Source of the DNA: Ascoidea asiatica
Taxonomy: Eukaryota > Ascomycota > Saccharomycetes > Ascoideales > Ascoideaceae
Length of the DNA: 64,000 nt
NCBI GenBank assembly: GCA_001600695.1
Contig: BCKQ01000006.1
Location: forward strand, 438,327 to 502,326
Reading direction: 5' to 3'
Positions within the stretch are counted from its first letter, which is position 1. Every line of letters begins with the position of its first letter. Both the position numbers and the translations under genes were made by a program. Below the pieces are notes generated by a model. That model made no database searches and was not told the origin of the DNA. It was given only the letters and a program-made list of their open reading frames with translations. Below are positions 1 to 11,554 of this stretch, one piece after another.

Positions 1-617
1 TAAGAAGAGCAAAATTTTTTAGATCAATTGACTATTGATTTTTTTAGAAATTGTGCAGGATTTTGTAAGGTAATCAAAGTTATTAATCATTTTCTGGTTC
101 AAAAGTTATAATCATAAGGTTGGTCAATGTGCTTGGAAAGGTGATAATAAATTTTTTTGGTAAAAGTGAAGAAAAGAATACTCAATTCTAGAAAATAAAA
201 TCAGTATTACTTTATGTGGACGTGGATCTATTCAAAATAAAGATTAAAAAAAAAAGGGCTAAAAAAGGGTTATAGAAAATATCTGATCAAGGACTATAAA
301 CAACAACAAGCAAGATGAAAGAGTGAAAGAGCTTTTTGAATAAGATTCAAATAGCCCAATGAAGCTTATTACTCTTTTCTTATGATCATTGTTGATTTCA
401 GTTTTAATAAAAGTTTATTTGATTTTTCTTGATCAAATTCCATTTTTTGATTGTATTAGCCAGGTTTATGATTACAATATGTAGAGGCTTCGGATTATCC
501 AAGAAACAATTGAATATACAGTATATAAAAATTTATAATTCATATTTATATTTTATATTTCATGTTTATTTTCTACAAATTTAAAAAGAAAATATTTCTT
601 TAAAAAATATTTATTAA
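1..617. other. Gene-free left edge
   Basis: AT-rich sequence with no reading frame I can defend. A 35-codon open frame follows a TAA at the first base, but it has no recognisable similarity and ends near 108. A TACAGTA heptamer lies at 517..523, within the likely 3' flank of the minus-strand ORF that ends at 618. A gene cut off at the left edge cannot be excluded. Confidence 0.6.
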
Positions 618-1178
618 TTAATCAACAAGTACATAAGAATTATCAGTAGAATTATTACTATGATCATTGAGAAGAACACTAATAGGATCTGTTGGATCAC
701 TTGGATCACTTGGAGCACTTGGAGCACTTGGAGCACTTGGAGCACTTGGATCACTTTCTAAATCTATTAGCATATTATCCTTTGGTTTACTAAATTCACA
801 TACACAAATAGATATTGTAAAAATAGAATATAAGAAATAAAAAATTTCCAAAATAAAATAATAATATAATTTTTTTTTTATTAATAAAATAAATCTAAAA
901 ATATACGAATTTAAAAAAATTAATTTCAATATTAAATTTTGGATATATATTTCATAGATTTCATTATTTTTTATTGGTGGTATAACAATAAGATTATTTA
1001 TATCTTTTTTATCTTTTTTAGTATCAATACATTTTAACCCAATTGGAAATCCATCAATTAATAATAAACTTATAAAAGAATCATCAGTATCAATTGTTTC
1101 ATCATTATAGTTAAACTCAAACCACTTAAAAATTTCACTTTTTGATGGTGATGAAATTTCATGATACATTGTAAACAT
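618..1178 (-). CDS. Orphan 186-aa protein, possibly frameshifted at its 5' end
   Basis: Not recognised. The N-terminal half is mixed polar sequence. Residues of about 75-125 are strongly hydrophobic and could form one or two membrane segments. The C-terminal part is a Ser-Ala-Pro/Ser-Asp-Pro repeat followed by an Asn/Ser-rich tail. The Pro repeat comes from a 9-bp DNA repeat at 694..756. The frame stays open upstream of the first Met for about 13 codons (ending LDFWKYR) back to a TAA. A second frame with its own ATG at 1294 runs up to a T8-A5 homopolymer just before that point. The two frames could be one gene broken by a one-base indel, or by a sequencing error. The ORF may also be spurious, since AT-rich DNA readily encodes hydrophobic runs. 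Confidence 0.4.
   Translation of the reverse strand: MFTMYHEISSPSKSEIFKWFEFNYNDETIDTDDSFISLLLIDGFPIGLKCIDTKKDKKDINNLIVIPPIKNNEIYEIYIQNLILKLIFLNSYIFRFILLIKKKLYYYFILEIFYFLYSIFTISICVCEFSKPKDNMLIDLESDPSAPSAPSAPSAPSDPSDPTDPISVLLNDHSNNSTDNSYVLVD
694..756. repeat. 9-bp minisatellite coding for Ser-Asp/Ala-Pro
   Basis: Seven consecutive 9-bp units read GGATCACTT or GGAGCACTT on the plus strand, with a degenerate unit just before at 685. On the minus strand they encode SDP and SAP triplets in the orphan 186-aa ORF. The length is a multiple of three, so copy changes would keep the frame. Confidence 0.95.
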
Positions 1179-2354
1179 TCTATATTTCCAAAAATCTAAT
1201 TCTTCTATATAATTATTAGATTTTTAAAAAAAACAAAATCCACCATACAAAAGAATGGTATTATTGTATCTAGAATTTCATTAGAATCTACCATTTTTTT
1301 TTGAAATGTTTATTTTTATTAGTATTAATTATAGAAATTTTTATATTTTATTTAATTTATAAAATGTAACAAAAATAATAAAGTAAAATTCAAAAAATAA
1401 TTAAATTACAATATATTTGATATAATCCATCTTTCTCATGATCTATTAGCAATAATAATATGGTTGCGACCAACTAGGATCAAAACCATTCCAACGGATC
1501 CCTTTGTTATACCTTTAGTTAGAGTACTCGCCTGCTTTCTGTCTCCAAACGTAAACCTAAACCAAATAATGGAGGATAAGTCTTTAAGATTTACTGATTT
1601 AAAATCGAAAGTCACTCACAAGAGACATATTTGGATCAAATCAACAAAGCTTTTATTATGACTCTAGCTACATAGTTGATAATAAAAGCAATAATGTTCC
1701 TGGTGATATCAAATGTAATAATGCTGAGATTCTAAAGAATATAAGTAGATGAATCTTAATAAGGATAATCATATTTTCAACTCCCAATCAAAGCTACACA
1801 GTAGTCAGTTCAAACAATAACAAGAACAAATGTATGAACAATAACCAAGTCTTGTTGATTTCAAAATAACCTGATAGTAAATAATTGTCAAAGCATTCAA
1901 AGATAAATATATATATATATGTACAGTATATACGTGGTTGTTCTCCCAATCAGAATCAGTTTCAAGACTAGATCCGCGAGTATGGCCTCAAATTCCAAAT
2001 CTACCATTCAAGTGGATTCACAAGCCACGCTGTTTTCTGCACCTCCACATGTGGGCTTATTACAGCTACTTGTCGCCAGATATATGGGTTTTCTTCTTTA
2101 TCCCTGTTGAGTTTCCGAATTCGGCAATTTCCGAATTTTGTTCTTTGTTCGTTGAGGGTGCAACAGTGGCGAAGTTGTAGCAGCAGAAACAGCAGAAACA
2201 GCAGAAGAAGCAAAAGAAGCAGAAAAACAGTACTTTCAGAAACAAGTATAAATATCAAATGATTTCCCTGTTTTTTTTTTGTTTTTTTTACTTCTTTACC
2301 TTTCTTTTTTATCATCTTTTTCACTTGGAACAATTCTCAATTAACCTCTTGGAA
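1179..2354. promoter_or_regulatory. Intergenic region upstream of HOP1
   Basis: No gene recognised; short ORFs here look random. A TACAGTA motif sits at 1922..1928 after a short TA repeat. From about 1960 the base composition becomes clearly richer in G and C, with a palindrome-like GAATTCGGCAATTTCCGAA stretch near 2120. Then comes a purine-rich track of CAG/GAAG units at 2178..2230, and a T-rich tract before the chosen HOP1 start. I saw no clear URS1 (GGCGGC core) or other meiotic site. Confidence 0.6.
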
Positions 2355-4844
2355 ATGTCTCAGTTACAAAAAATATTCCCATCTGAATCTCAATTACAAT
2401 CATTTCCTGCAACTCAACCTTTATCACAACCTTTATCAAATTCTATAAAAAAATCAGATATTTCAAATATTTCAAATATTTCAAATAATTCAAATAATTC
2501 AAATAATCCAATAACTAAAAAACAATCTCAAAAATTAATTCAAACTTTACTTTTAATTTCTCTTGGTTGTATATGTTATTTAAGAAATTTATTTCCTGAT
2601 GATTCATTTATTGATCAATCATATTCATATAATCCATTAAATTTTAAATTATCTAAAAATTCTAAATTAAATTCAATTAATAATTCAATAAATGTTAAAA
2701 TTTTAAAGAAAAACAAATTAAAAGAAATTGATAATTTATTAAATATTTTAGAAAATGGAATTTTTGAATCTATTGAAAAAGATTATTTAAATTCTTTGAA
2801 TATTTTAATATTTAATAATAATTTAAATTATTTTGAATCTTATTTTTTCAATTTTAATGATTTTAATAATACAAATAAAGAAAATCTTTTCAATTTCAAT
2901 TTTAATTTCAATTCAAATTCAAATTCAAATTCAAATTCAAATTCAAATTCAATATCTTTATTAAATTCAAGAAAATTAATTCAATCAATTTTAACTAAAT
3001 TTATAATCATTACTCAATCTTTAAATCCATTACCACTTAAAAGATCAATAAAATTTAATTTATTATTTAATAATAATACTCCAATATATTATCAACCTGA
3101 TTTATTTAAAAATTTAAAATTAGATATAAATAATTCTTTTAATAATAATAATTCAATTTATAAATCTCATAATTCTGGTGATATAAATACAAATTATCAT
3201 AATGTATCTTTAAAAATTATTCATTCAAATAAAATAAAAGATAATAATGATAAAATTTTAGATTTTAATAAAATTAATCCATTTAATTTAATTTTAAATG
3301 ATTATAAATTAAATGATAATAAAAATTCAATTAAATTTATAAAATTTAAAAAAAATTTAATTGAAGAAGAAAAATTAATTCAAAAAAATAATTTAAAATT
3401 TAAAATAAATAAAAATATTAATAATTTATCAAATGAAATTAATGAGATTATAGAAATAGATAAAAAGATTACCAATTTAAATTCAGATATTTATTCAATA
3501 TCATCTTCAACTACAATTTTATCATTAGAAAATATGAATAATGAAAATAAAATTATAAAAATTGATTGTGAATGTGGTTTTAATTTTTTAAATTTAAATT
3601 CAAATGATTCTTTGAATAATTCTTCAACTTTATTAAACTGTAATTCTTGTGAAAGAAATTTTCATAAATATTGTTATAATTTTAATAATATTAATAAAAA
3701 TTCAGAAAATTTTTATTGTCATTCATGTTTTTATGAAAAAAATAAAGAATATTTTAATTTAAAACTTAAATTAAAATTATCAAAAAAAAATTTAAAATTA
3801 TTTTTAAATTTAAGAAAATTTTATAGAATTTTCAATAAAAAAACTTTTGAAATTCCAAATTCATTTAAAGAATTAGTTAAATTTTTTGGATTTAAAAAAT
3901 TAAATAATAAAGATGATTATGGTTATAATTTTAAATTTTTTAAAGAAATTTTAATAAAATTAATTAATGATAAAATTTTAATAATTAATACTATAAAAAA
4001 ATTAAAAACAAGAATGAATTCAAATTGTAAATTAATTAAAAATGATTTATTTAAACCATTTTTAAAAGTTAATGATAATTTAGAAGTTAATGAAATTAAA
4101 TTTAATGAAAGTTATATATTAACATTTGTACCAAAATCAAGAAATTCAGTAATTAAAGATCAAATTGTGAAATTGATTGAAGAAAAATATTTTAATATTA
4201 CTTCAGTTATGTGTCCAATTGATGAAATTGAAATTGACAATAAAGAAGAAGATAATGATAATGAAAAAATTGAAGATGATGGAGTTGAAATCGAAACAGA
4301 TAAAAAATTTAAAATGTCAAATGAAAAAGCAAAAATTGATTCAAAGATAATGAAAATTAAAAAATTAAATAATCTTTCCTCTTCTCCAGTTAAACCTTTT
4401 GTTCCAAATACAAAAGACTTTATTAGTAACAAAAAAGAGAAAGAAAAAGATAAAGAAAAAGAAAAAGAAAATGTGAATGAAAATGTGAATGAAAATAAAG
4501 AAAAAACTGAAAAAGAATTAAATATAATTGGTAAAAATAAATCTAAAGAAGAAAGTTCTAGAAATGTTAAAAATAAAGAAAATAATGATGAAAGAATTTC
4601 ATTCTCATTATTTAAAAATGTTTCAAATGAATTTAATAATGATGAAGAAAGTTTAAATAAAAGTCAAAAATTATTTAGTGATGATGATTTTAATGAAAAA
4701 ATTAAATTTACTCAATATTTACCAAATTCATCAATGAATTTAATTGAAGATAATGAAAATAATAAACATAAACTTATCAGTAATGAGAATAATAATCAAG
4801 ATCATTCCTCAGTACATAAAAGATTAAAAATGAATAAAAAGTGA
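2355..4844 (+). CDS. HOP1: Meiotic chromosome axis protein Hop1 (HORMA domain)
   Basis: Hop1 builds the meiotic chromosome axis with Red1, promotes Spo11 breaks and recruits Mek1. The N-terminal region has the Hop1 HORMA pattern, including SQKLIQTLLLISLGCICYLR and LFPDDSFIDQ at residues of about 50-80. The HORMA domain runs to about residue 290. At about 405-460 is a Cys/His zinc finger (CECG, CNSC, HKYC, CHSC), then a basic helical region of about 90 residues. This matches the PHD plus winged-helix chromatin-binding region described in Hop1 proteins. The tail is Lys/Glu-rich with a basic end (KRLKMNKK), where Hop1 carries its closure motif. Asn/Ser runs swell the protein to 829 aa against about 605 in S. 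cerevisiae. An upstream in-frame ATG at 2259 would add 32 residues, mostly Phe; I chose the Met at 2355 because MSQLQ fits the family. Confidence 0.93.
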   Translation: MSQLQKIFPSESQLQSFPATQPLSQPLSNSIKKSDISNISNISNNSNNSNNPITKKQSQKLIQTLLLISLGCICYLRNLFPDDSFIDQSYSYNPLNFKLSKNSKLNSINNSINVKILKKNKLKEIDNLLNILENGIFESIEKDYLNSLNILIFNNNLNYFESYFFNFNDFNNTNKENLFNFNFNFNSNSNSNSNSNSNSISLLNSRKLIQSILTKFIIITQSLNPLPLKRSIKFNLLFNNNTPIYYQPDLFKNLKLDINNSFNNNNSIYKSHNSGDINTNYHNVSLKIIHSNKIKDNNDKILDFNKINPFNLILNDYKLNDNKNSIKFIKFKKNLIEEEKLIQKNNLKFKINKNINNLSNEINEIIEIDKKITNLNSDIYSISSSTTILSLENMNNENKIIKIDCECGFNFLNLNSNDSLNNSSTLLNCNSCERNFHKYCYNFNNINKNSENFYCHSCFYEKNKEYFNLKLKLKLSKKNLKLFLNLRKFYRIFNKKTFEIPNSFKELVKFFGFKKLNNKDDYGYNFKFFKEILIKLINDKILIINTIKKLKTRMNSNCKLIKNDLFKPFLKVNDNLEVNEIKFNESYILTFVPKSRNSVIKDQIVKLIEEKYFNITSVMCPIDEIEIDNKEEDNDNEKIEDDGVEIETDKKFKMSNEKAKIDSKIMKIKKLNNLSSSPVKPFVPNTKDFISNKKEKEKDKEKEKENVNENVNENKEKTEKELNIIGKNKSKEESSRNVKNKENNDERISFSLFKNVSNEFNNDEESLNKSQKLFSDDDFNEKIKFTQYLPNSSMNLIEDNENNKHKLISNENNNQDHSSVHKRLKMNKK

Positions 4845-5609
4845 TTTTCTTCTTTATTTTCTCTTGTGCATTTGTAAATAACTTCAAATAAAATCAGATT
4901 TGTAACTTGAATTGATTCATCGGCGTTAAACTTATTTCGTTGAAGATTGTAATTGGTTGGTTTCGGATACGAGCGAGTCCTGTATATTCTTTGTCCCTGA
5001 CCCACGCCAGGACAGTTGTGTCCCATACAGCAATGCATTGTCCTAAATAAGTTGACTTCTCGCACCAGCGTTTTATTTTTGTCCTACCACTTCTGTCCCA
5101 ATATTTTTTTCTTACTGCCCTGACACTGCCCGGAAACCACTCTGCGATGTGCCCGGCGACGACTTCCGAGGGCGCTGTCCCCCTGAAACGCTTGCGCTCC
5201 TCTTTTCCGCCACCACCTCCCAGGAACACTCTGCAAATCAAAATAAATGAATAAATGAAATATCACCTTAGAACAATACAAATTAACTTCACCTTCTTTT
5301 GTTTCTTCAATCAACACTATCAATTACTCAATCAATCACTTTATCATTCAAATAATCAAGTAATCAACTAATCAACTAATCAATCAAGTGATATTTAATC
5401 AAATCATTAGTCAATCATTCACTTCATTAGTTTAATAATAAAAAGTACTCTTTTTGTTCATTGATTAACAATTCTTTTGATTAGAATTAATAAGAATTAT
5501 ATAAAATTACAAGATTATAAGAATATCTAAAGATCTTTAAAGATCTAATCATAAATTTAATCCATTAATATTCAAATCATATTTCAATTATAATTTTTAA
5601 TTATTAAAA
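4845..5609. promoter_or_regulatory. Intergenic region between HOP1 and CDC53
   Basis: The middle part, about 4920-5230, is much richer in G and C than the flanking genes (for example CCACCACCTCCC near 5210). It carries overlapping minus-strand ORFs that look like chance. After 5340 the sequence returns to AT-rich and contains repeats of AATCAACT type at 5357-5400. This is probably the CDC53 promoter and leader. No consensus site was recognised with confidence. Confidence 0.6.
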
Positions 5610-5906
5610 ATGGATAAAAAAAAGAAAAGTTTACAAGCAGAATTAGATGCAACATGGTCAAGAATTGAACCAAATTTACATCATATTCTTGGTAATAATT
5701 TTAATAATCAACAATCTCCAAGACTTCATATGGATTTATATACTTCTGTTTATAATTTTTGTTTTAGAATATCTTTAGATCAAAATCAATCAAAATCAAA
5801 TTTAGTATTTTCAAGTACTGTAAGTCCATTTAGTGGACAAAATTTTGTAACTGAAGAAGAAGAAGCTTTAAATTTATCATCAAATTCTTCAAATCCATTT
5901 ATAAGA

Positions 5907-5938
<32 letters not shown>

Positions 5939-8576
5939 TAAAAATAATAAAAATTTTGATGAAAATATTAATCCAACAAATGATGAAATTATTTATAGAT
6001 TATATTTAAAAATTGAAGATTATTTATCAAATTATATTAAAAATTTAAAAAAATTAAATAATGATGAATCTTTTTTACAATTTTATGTTAGAACTTGGAC
6101 AAGATTTAATATTGGTTCTGGTTATTTAAATCAAATTTTTGATTATTTAAATGTTCATTGGTTAAAAAAAATTAAAGCTGATTCAATTAATAATTTAAAT
6201 ATTTTTGAAATTAGTACTTTATGTCTTATACAATGGAAAAATTTTATGTTTTTACCAAATAAAGATATTTTAGTTAATGAAATTTTAAAACAAATTGAAA
6301 ATCAAAGAAATCATTTAAATATTGATCATAATTCTTTATCAAAAGCAATTAAATCCATTGTTTCTTTAGGTATTAATACTAAATCAAATAATAACCCTAA
6401 TAATAGTAATAATAATCTTATTTCTACAAATTCAAATTCAAATTCTAATTCTAATTCTAATTCTAATTCTAATACAAATACTACATGTACTAATCCTAAT
6501 AATTCAAGTACCATTAATCATAATATTAATTATAATAGTAATAGTCAAGATTTTAAAAAAATTACATTATCATTATATATTGATACTTTTGAAAAAAAAT
6601 TTTTAGAAAATACAATTAATTATTATGATAATGAATCAAATAATTATTTATTAAATAATAATATTATTGATTATATGAAAAAAGCAGAATATAGAATTAA
6701 AGAAGAAATTTCAAATTCAAATATGTATCTTGATGAACATTCAAAACCATTATTAATTGATTCATTAAATAATTCATTAATTGAAAAACATTCAGAAAAA
6801 TTATTTAATGAATTTCAAAATCTTTTATTATCAAATGATAATGAAAATGTTTTAAAAATGTATAAATTATTAGAAAGAGTACCTTCAACATTAACACAAT
6901 TATCAAAATTATTTGAAGATTATGTTAAAAAACAAGGTTTAAAAGAAATTTTAAATTTAAAAAATAATACATTAAAATTAAATGATATAAATTCAACAAC
7001 ATCATCAACAGTTTTAGCTTTAAATTCAAATTTAGCTTCTGCTTCTGCTTCAGCATCTGCTTCTGCTTCAACTTCAACTTCAACTTCAACTTCAACTCCA
7101 CCTAATTCTGCTTCAACAAATTCTACAATTAGTTCATCATTAAATTCAAATACTATTTCTAATTCAAATTCCAATACAAATACAAATACAAATACAAATA
7201 CAAATACAATTATAAATATAAAACCAACAACTACAAATATAAATATAAATAATGCAAATAATAATGCAAATAATAATAATAATTCATTGAATTCAACATA
7301 TATTATTAGTCCAAAATTATATGTAAAATCATTAATTGCAATTTATTTAAAATATAAAAAAATTGTTGAGATTGCATTTGAAAATAATTCAACATTTGTA
7401 AAATCTTTAGATAAATCATGTAGTAATTATATTAATAATAATGTAATTTCATTTCCAAATGGTAATAAAATTAAAGGTACATCAAAAACTCCAGAATATT
7501 TAGCAAGATATGCGGATATATTATTAAAAAAAAAATCAAAAGATTCAGATATTTCAAATGATATGAATGAAGATGATATTATGATAATTTTTTCATTTTT
7601 AGTTGATAAAGATGCATTTGAAGTTCATTATAGAAAATTATTAGCAAAAAGATTAATTTATGGTACATCATCATCATTTGATGATGAAGAAAGTTTGATT
7701 ACCAGATTACAAAAAGAAAATTCAGTTGAATATACATCAAAAATGACAAAAATGTTTCAAGATATGAAAGCTTCAGAGAATTTAAAAACAGATTTTGAAG
7801 AATATTTTTTAAAAAATAATAATAATAATGAAAATAAATTAATTGAAGATTTTAGACCATATATTTTAGCAGAAACAATGTGGCCATTTCAACCATATAA
7901 ATATGATTTTGAATTACCAGAAATTTTAAAACCAACATATGAAGCTTTAGAAAATATTTATACAGAACAACATTCAGGTAGATTATTAAAATGGATTTGG
8001 AATTTATGTAGAGGAGAAATTAAAGCTAATATTTCTAAAGTTGGTAAACCACCATTTATTTTAACAATGACATTATTTCAAATGGCAATAATATTACCAT
8101 TTAATGAAAAAGAATCATATACATTTAATGAATTAGAAAAAATTACAAAATTACCTTCAGAACAATTAACGGGAAATTTATTACCATTAATAAAATTTCG
8201 ATTATTAAATCAAATACCAAATGGTAATAAATTTATTAATAAACCAAATACAAAATTTATTATTGTTAAAGAATATAGATCAAAAAGAATGAGAGTTAAT
8301 TTTGCAACAAATATAAAAATTGAACAAAAACATGAAATTGAAGAAACTGAGAAGGAAATTAATGAAGATAGAAAAATCTTTTTACAAGCATGTATTGTAA
8401 GAATTATGAAAACTAGAAAACAATTAAAACATGTTTCTTTAATTACTGAAGTCATACAACAATCTCATTCAAGATTTATTGCTCAAGTTAGTGATATTAA
8501 AAAATGTATTGATATTTTAATTGAAAAAGAATATTTAAGAAGAATAGATAATGATAATTATGAATATCTTGCATAA
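5610..8576 (+). CDS. CDC53: Cullin Cdc53 (SCF ubiquitin ligase scaffold)
   Basis: Cdc53 is the cullin-1 scaffold of SCF ubiquitin ligases. Its N-terminal half binds Skp1 with F-box proteins and its C-terminal half binds the RING protein Hrt1/Rbx1. The start fits the family (LDATWSRIEPNLHHIL). The cullin homology core is visible at about residues 655-720 (DKDAFEVHYRKLLAKRLI). The C-terminus has the neddylation segment IVRIMKTRK; the probable Rub1 acceptor is K934, 54 residues from the end, as in S. cerevisiae (K760 of 815). The last residues, IEKEYLRRIDNDNYEYLA, are the standard cullin ending. The protein is 988 aa, about 170 longer than S. cerevisiae Cdc53. The excess lies in low-complexity inserts: Asn near 100-115, Asn/Ser near 255-305, and Ala/Ser/Thr/Asn near 470-565. 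The frame stays open through all of them. Confidence 0.96.
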
Positions 8577-8933
8577 ATTTTTTAAAATAATTTTTATCTT
8601 TTTGATATATATTGCTTTATTTATTATTATCATTCATATTTATTTTAGTTTATTATAGTTTATTATAGTTTAATTAACATGAGACCATGAACATGGGTCT
8701 TCTTTTGAGTAATTTTAGATTCATTTCCGCATCCTTTGTCAAATTCCATAATTCCATATCCGGTTTCATTTCCGTATCACCTGACTGCTGATTACGTAAC
8801 ACTGTCACGCGACTGTTTTTTTTTTTATATTTTGATTCCATTCCATTCCATTCCCACGGTACCAATTTCCTTTCTTTTCCTTCTTTTTCTTTCGTCTTTT
8901 CTGTCTGTGTAACATGTTAATTAAATTAACATG

Positions 8934-8975
8934 ATAACAGTAACAGTAACAGTAACAGTAACAGTAACAGTAACA
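8934..8975. repeat. TAACAG hexamer repeat
   Basis: About seven direct copies of a 6-bp unit, TAACAG, in the GC-rich part of the LYS20 upstream region. They are noncoding in all plausible models. Confidence 0.95.
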
Positions 8976-9101
8976 AGACCACGACCACGACTAATCACCA
9001 GAAAAACTGAAGCCGAGCGAGTCTGAGACAACTCGCTGCTCACTCGCTGGTGATTCATTCGATTCATTCGATTCATCATGGCTTTGGCTCTGTACGAGAA
9101 T

Positions 9102-9136
9102 AATCACTTTCAATCACTTTCAATCACTTTCAATCA
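9102..9136. repeat. CAATCACTTT 10-bp repeat
   Basis: Three to four direct copies of a 10-bp unit, following GATTCATTC repeats at about 9050-9078. Noncoding, upstream of LYS20. Confidence 0.9.
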
Positions 9137-9382
9137 GTGCCTGAGTAAAAGCAAAAGAGAAGAAGAAATGAAACTGAATTAATTTGCACCGAGTTCATCG
9201 AGATCCATTTCAAGCCCACTCCAATTCTCTTTCTCCCACTGCTTCGACACTGTCGAGTTATTTGAAAAACACTCAAACCACGAAATAACACCTGAAGAAC
9301 ACCATCTGTTTCTTCTTCACCTTCTTCACTATCTTTTTCTTCGCCTTCTTCTTCTCTTTTCTTTTCTGGCTTCATCTTTAAC

Positions 9383-9454
9383 ACCTTTAACACCTTTAAC
9401 ACCTTTAACACCTTTAACACCTTTAACACCTTTAACACCTTTAACACCTTTAAC
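9383..9454. repeat. ACCTTTAAC 9-bp minisatellite
   Basis: Eight perfect 9-bp units with one degenerate unit before them. On the minus strand the array reads as Val-Leu-Lys or Val-Lys-Gly repeats inside short ORFs, but nothing supports translation. It lies about 0.7 kb upstream of LYS20. Confidence 0.95.
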
Positions 9455-10108
9455 TCGGTGCTGCTGAAATTCCCCCGCGCGCGCTGTGATTGGCTGTTCA
9501 TCTTTTCTCTGCCGCCATGGAACTTTTGTCACTTTTTTCCACTGAAATTTCACTTCAAAGTGAAAAAAAAAAAAATAAAAAAAAAAAGAATAATTTTATT
9601 GAGAATATTGAAAATAATACTGGAAAATAATAATTGAAAAATAATTATCAATAAATATTCATTATTATTATTCATTATTATTATTCATTATTATTACTAT
9701 TATTATTAATTACTACAATTAGTCACACATTTACTACTCTTTTAAACAAATTTGCTCTATTTTCTATTAAAATACTGTACAATTAATTATTACAATTCTA
9801 TTATTTTTTTTTCTTACTCATAATATTCAAAATATTCAAATCTTCTTAAAAAGATCTTTTAAGTTATTTATTAACTTTATATTTTTATATTTTTGAAATT
9901 TTAAATTTATTTGATCTTTAAATAAGACTCTTTTTATCTTTTATTAAAATTTTATTAAGTTTTTTTTATCGAATAAAACTGTCAATTACTCACTCATCTA
10001 TTATTTATATTACTCATTTACTATTAAATTATATTAATTAAAGTATATAAATATTATACTTTATTCCACTTTTATATTCTATTTTATTAATTAAATATTT
10101 ATTATAAT

Positions 10109-10142
<34 letters not shown>

Positions 10143-10169
10143 TATAAAATATAATTAAAAAAATTCAAT

Positions 10170-11501
10170 ATGTCAACTGAAGGTTATAAAAAAGTTTCTG
10201 AAGATAAAAGACCAAAAATTCAAATTAATCCATATGGTCCAAATCCTGCTGATTTCTTATCAAATGTTTCTAATTTTCAATTAATTGAATCAACTTTAAG
10301 AGAAGGTGAACAATTTGCAAATTCTTTTTTCACAACTGAAAAAAAAATAGAAATTGCAAAAGCTTTAGATGATTTTGGTGTTGATTATATTGAATTAACT
10401 TCTCCAGTTGCTTCTGAACAATCAAGAAAAGATTGTGAAGCAATTTGTAAATTAGGTTTAAAAGCTAAAATTTTAACTCATATTAGATGTCATATGGATG
10501 ATGCAAAAGTTGCTGTAGAAACTGGTGTTGATGGTGTTGATGTTGTTATTGGTACTTCTCAATTCTTAAGACAATATTCTCATGGTAAAGATATGAATTA
10601 TATAACAAATTCTGCTGTTGAAGTTATTGAATTTGTTAAAAGTCATGGTATTGAAATTAGATTTTCTTCTGAAGATTCTTTTAGATCTGATATTGTTGAT
10701 TTATTAAATATTTATAAAACTGTTGATAAAATTGGTGTAAATAGAGTTGGAATCGCAGATACTGTAGGTTGTGCAAATCCAAGACAAGTTTATGATTTAG
10801 TTAGAACTTTAAAATCTGTTGTACATTGTGATATTGAATGTCATTTTCATAATGATACAGGTTGTGCAATTGCAAATGCATATACTGCCTTAGAAGGTGG
10901 TGCAAGATTAATTGATGTTTCTGTTTTAGGTATTGGTGAAAGAAATGGTATTACTCCACTTGGTGGTTTAATGGCAAGAATGATTGCTGCTGATAGAGAT
11001 TATGTTTTATCAAAATATAAATTACATAAATTAAGAGATATTGAAAATTTAGTTTCTGAAGCTGTTCAAGTTAATATTCCTTTTAATAATCCAATTACTG
11101 GATTTTGTGCTTTTACTCATAAAGCTGGTATTCATTCAAAAGCAATTTTAGCAAATCCATCAACTTATGAAATTTTAAATCCTTCTGATTTTGGTTTAAC
11201 AAGATATATTCATTTTGCTCATAGATTAACAGGTTGGAATGCAATTAAAACAAGAGTTGAACAATTAAATTTACATTTATCTGATGATCAATGTAAAATT
11301 ATTACAACTAAAGTTAAAAAATTAGCTGATATAAGACCTTTAAATATTGATGATGTTGATTCTATAATTAAAGAATATCATGCAGATATTTCAACTCCAA
11401 AAATTATTCCAAATAGTGCTTCAAGTGGTACTGCAGAAGTTATTAATGAAGAAATTTCAATTAATTCAGAACCTGATTCAAAAAAACAAAAAATAAATTA
11501 A
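10170..11501 (+). CDS. LYS20: Homocitrate synthase (Lys20/Lys21)
   Basis: This enzyme condenses acetyl-CoA with 2-oxoglutarate to homocitrate, the first and feedback-controlled step of the fungal alpha-aminoadipate route to lysine. Family motifs are clear: [14 protein letters not shown] at about 41-54, with the catalytic/metal-site Arg44-Glu45; the divalent-metal motif HFHND with H225 and H227; and [13 protein letters not shown] at about 255. The TIM-barrel DRE-TIM core is followed by the usual C-terminal domain. The last residues (DSKKQKIN) are a short basic cluster like the nuclear signal of S. cerevisiae Lys20. At 443 aa the length is normal. Codons end almost only in A or T. Only one isozyme gene is in this window, so it cannot be assigned as LYS20 rather than LYS21. 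It converges with the next gene. Confidence 0.96.
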   Translation: MSTEGYKKVSEDKRPKIQINPYGPNPADFLSNVSNFQLIESTLREGEQFANSFFTTEKKIEIAKALDDFGVDYIELTSPVASEQSRKDCEAICKLGLKAKILTHIRCHMDDAKVAVETGVDGVDVVIGTSQFLRQYSHGKDMNYITNSAVEVIEFVKSHGIEIRFSSEDSFRSDIVDLLNIYKTVDKIGVNRVGIADTVGCANPRQVYDLVRTLKSVVHCDIECHFHNDTGCAIANAYTALEGGARLIDVSVLGIGERNGITPLGGLMARMIAADRDYVLSKYKLHKLRDIENLVSEAVQVNIPFNNPITGFCAFTHKAGIHSKAILANPSTYEILNPSDFGLTRYIHFAHRLTGWNAIKTRVEQLNLHLSDDQCKIITTKVKKLADIRPLNIDDVDSIIKEYHADISTPKIIPNSASSGTAEVINEEISINSEPDSKKQKIN

Positions 11502-11515
11502 AAAAATTATAGTAA

Positions 11516-11520
<5 letters not shown>

Positions 11521-11554
<34 letters not shown>

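Larger units (their letters stand above)
8577..10169. promoter_or_regulatory. Repeat-rich intergenic region upstream of LYS20
   Basis: This 1.6 kb region has three parts. From 8680 to 9540 it is GC-rich and packed with short tandem repeats: TAACAG hexamers, CAATCACTTT 10-mers and ACCTTTAAC 9-mers. It also holds an inverted pair GCGAGT/ACTCGC at 9017 and 9031 and a palindrome TTACGTAA at 8792..8799, a bZIP-type site. From 9560 on it is very AT-rich. A TA repeat at about 10110-10132, 40 bp before the LYS20 ATG, may act as a TATA element. No canonical TGACTCA Gcn4 site was seen. Minus-strand ORFs across the repeats are products of the repeats. Confidence 0.6.

Noticed and set aside
4802-5323. 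Overlapping minus-strand ORFs of 79-115 codons before CDC53
   Set aside because: Three frames are open at once in a GC-rich patch, which indicates chance and not coding.
9130-9553. Minus-strand ORFs with Val-Leu-Lys or Val-Lys-Gly repeats
   Set aside because: The frames are open because a 9-bp repeat has no stop in several frames; flanks have no coding character.
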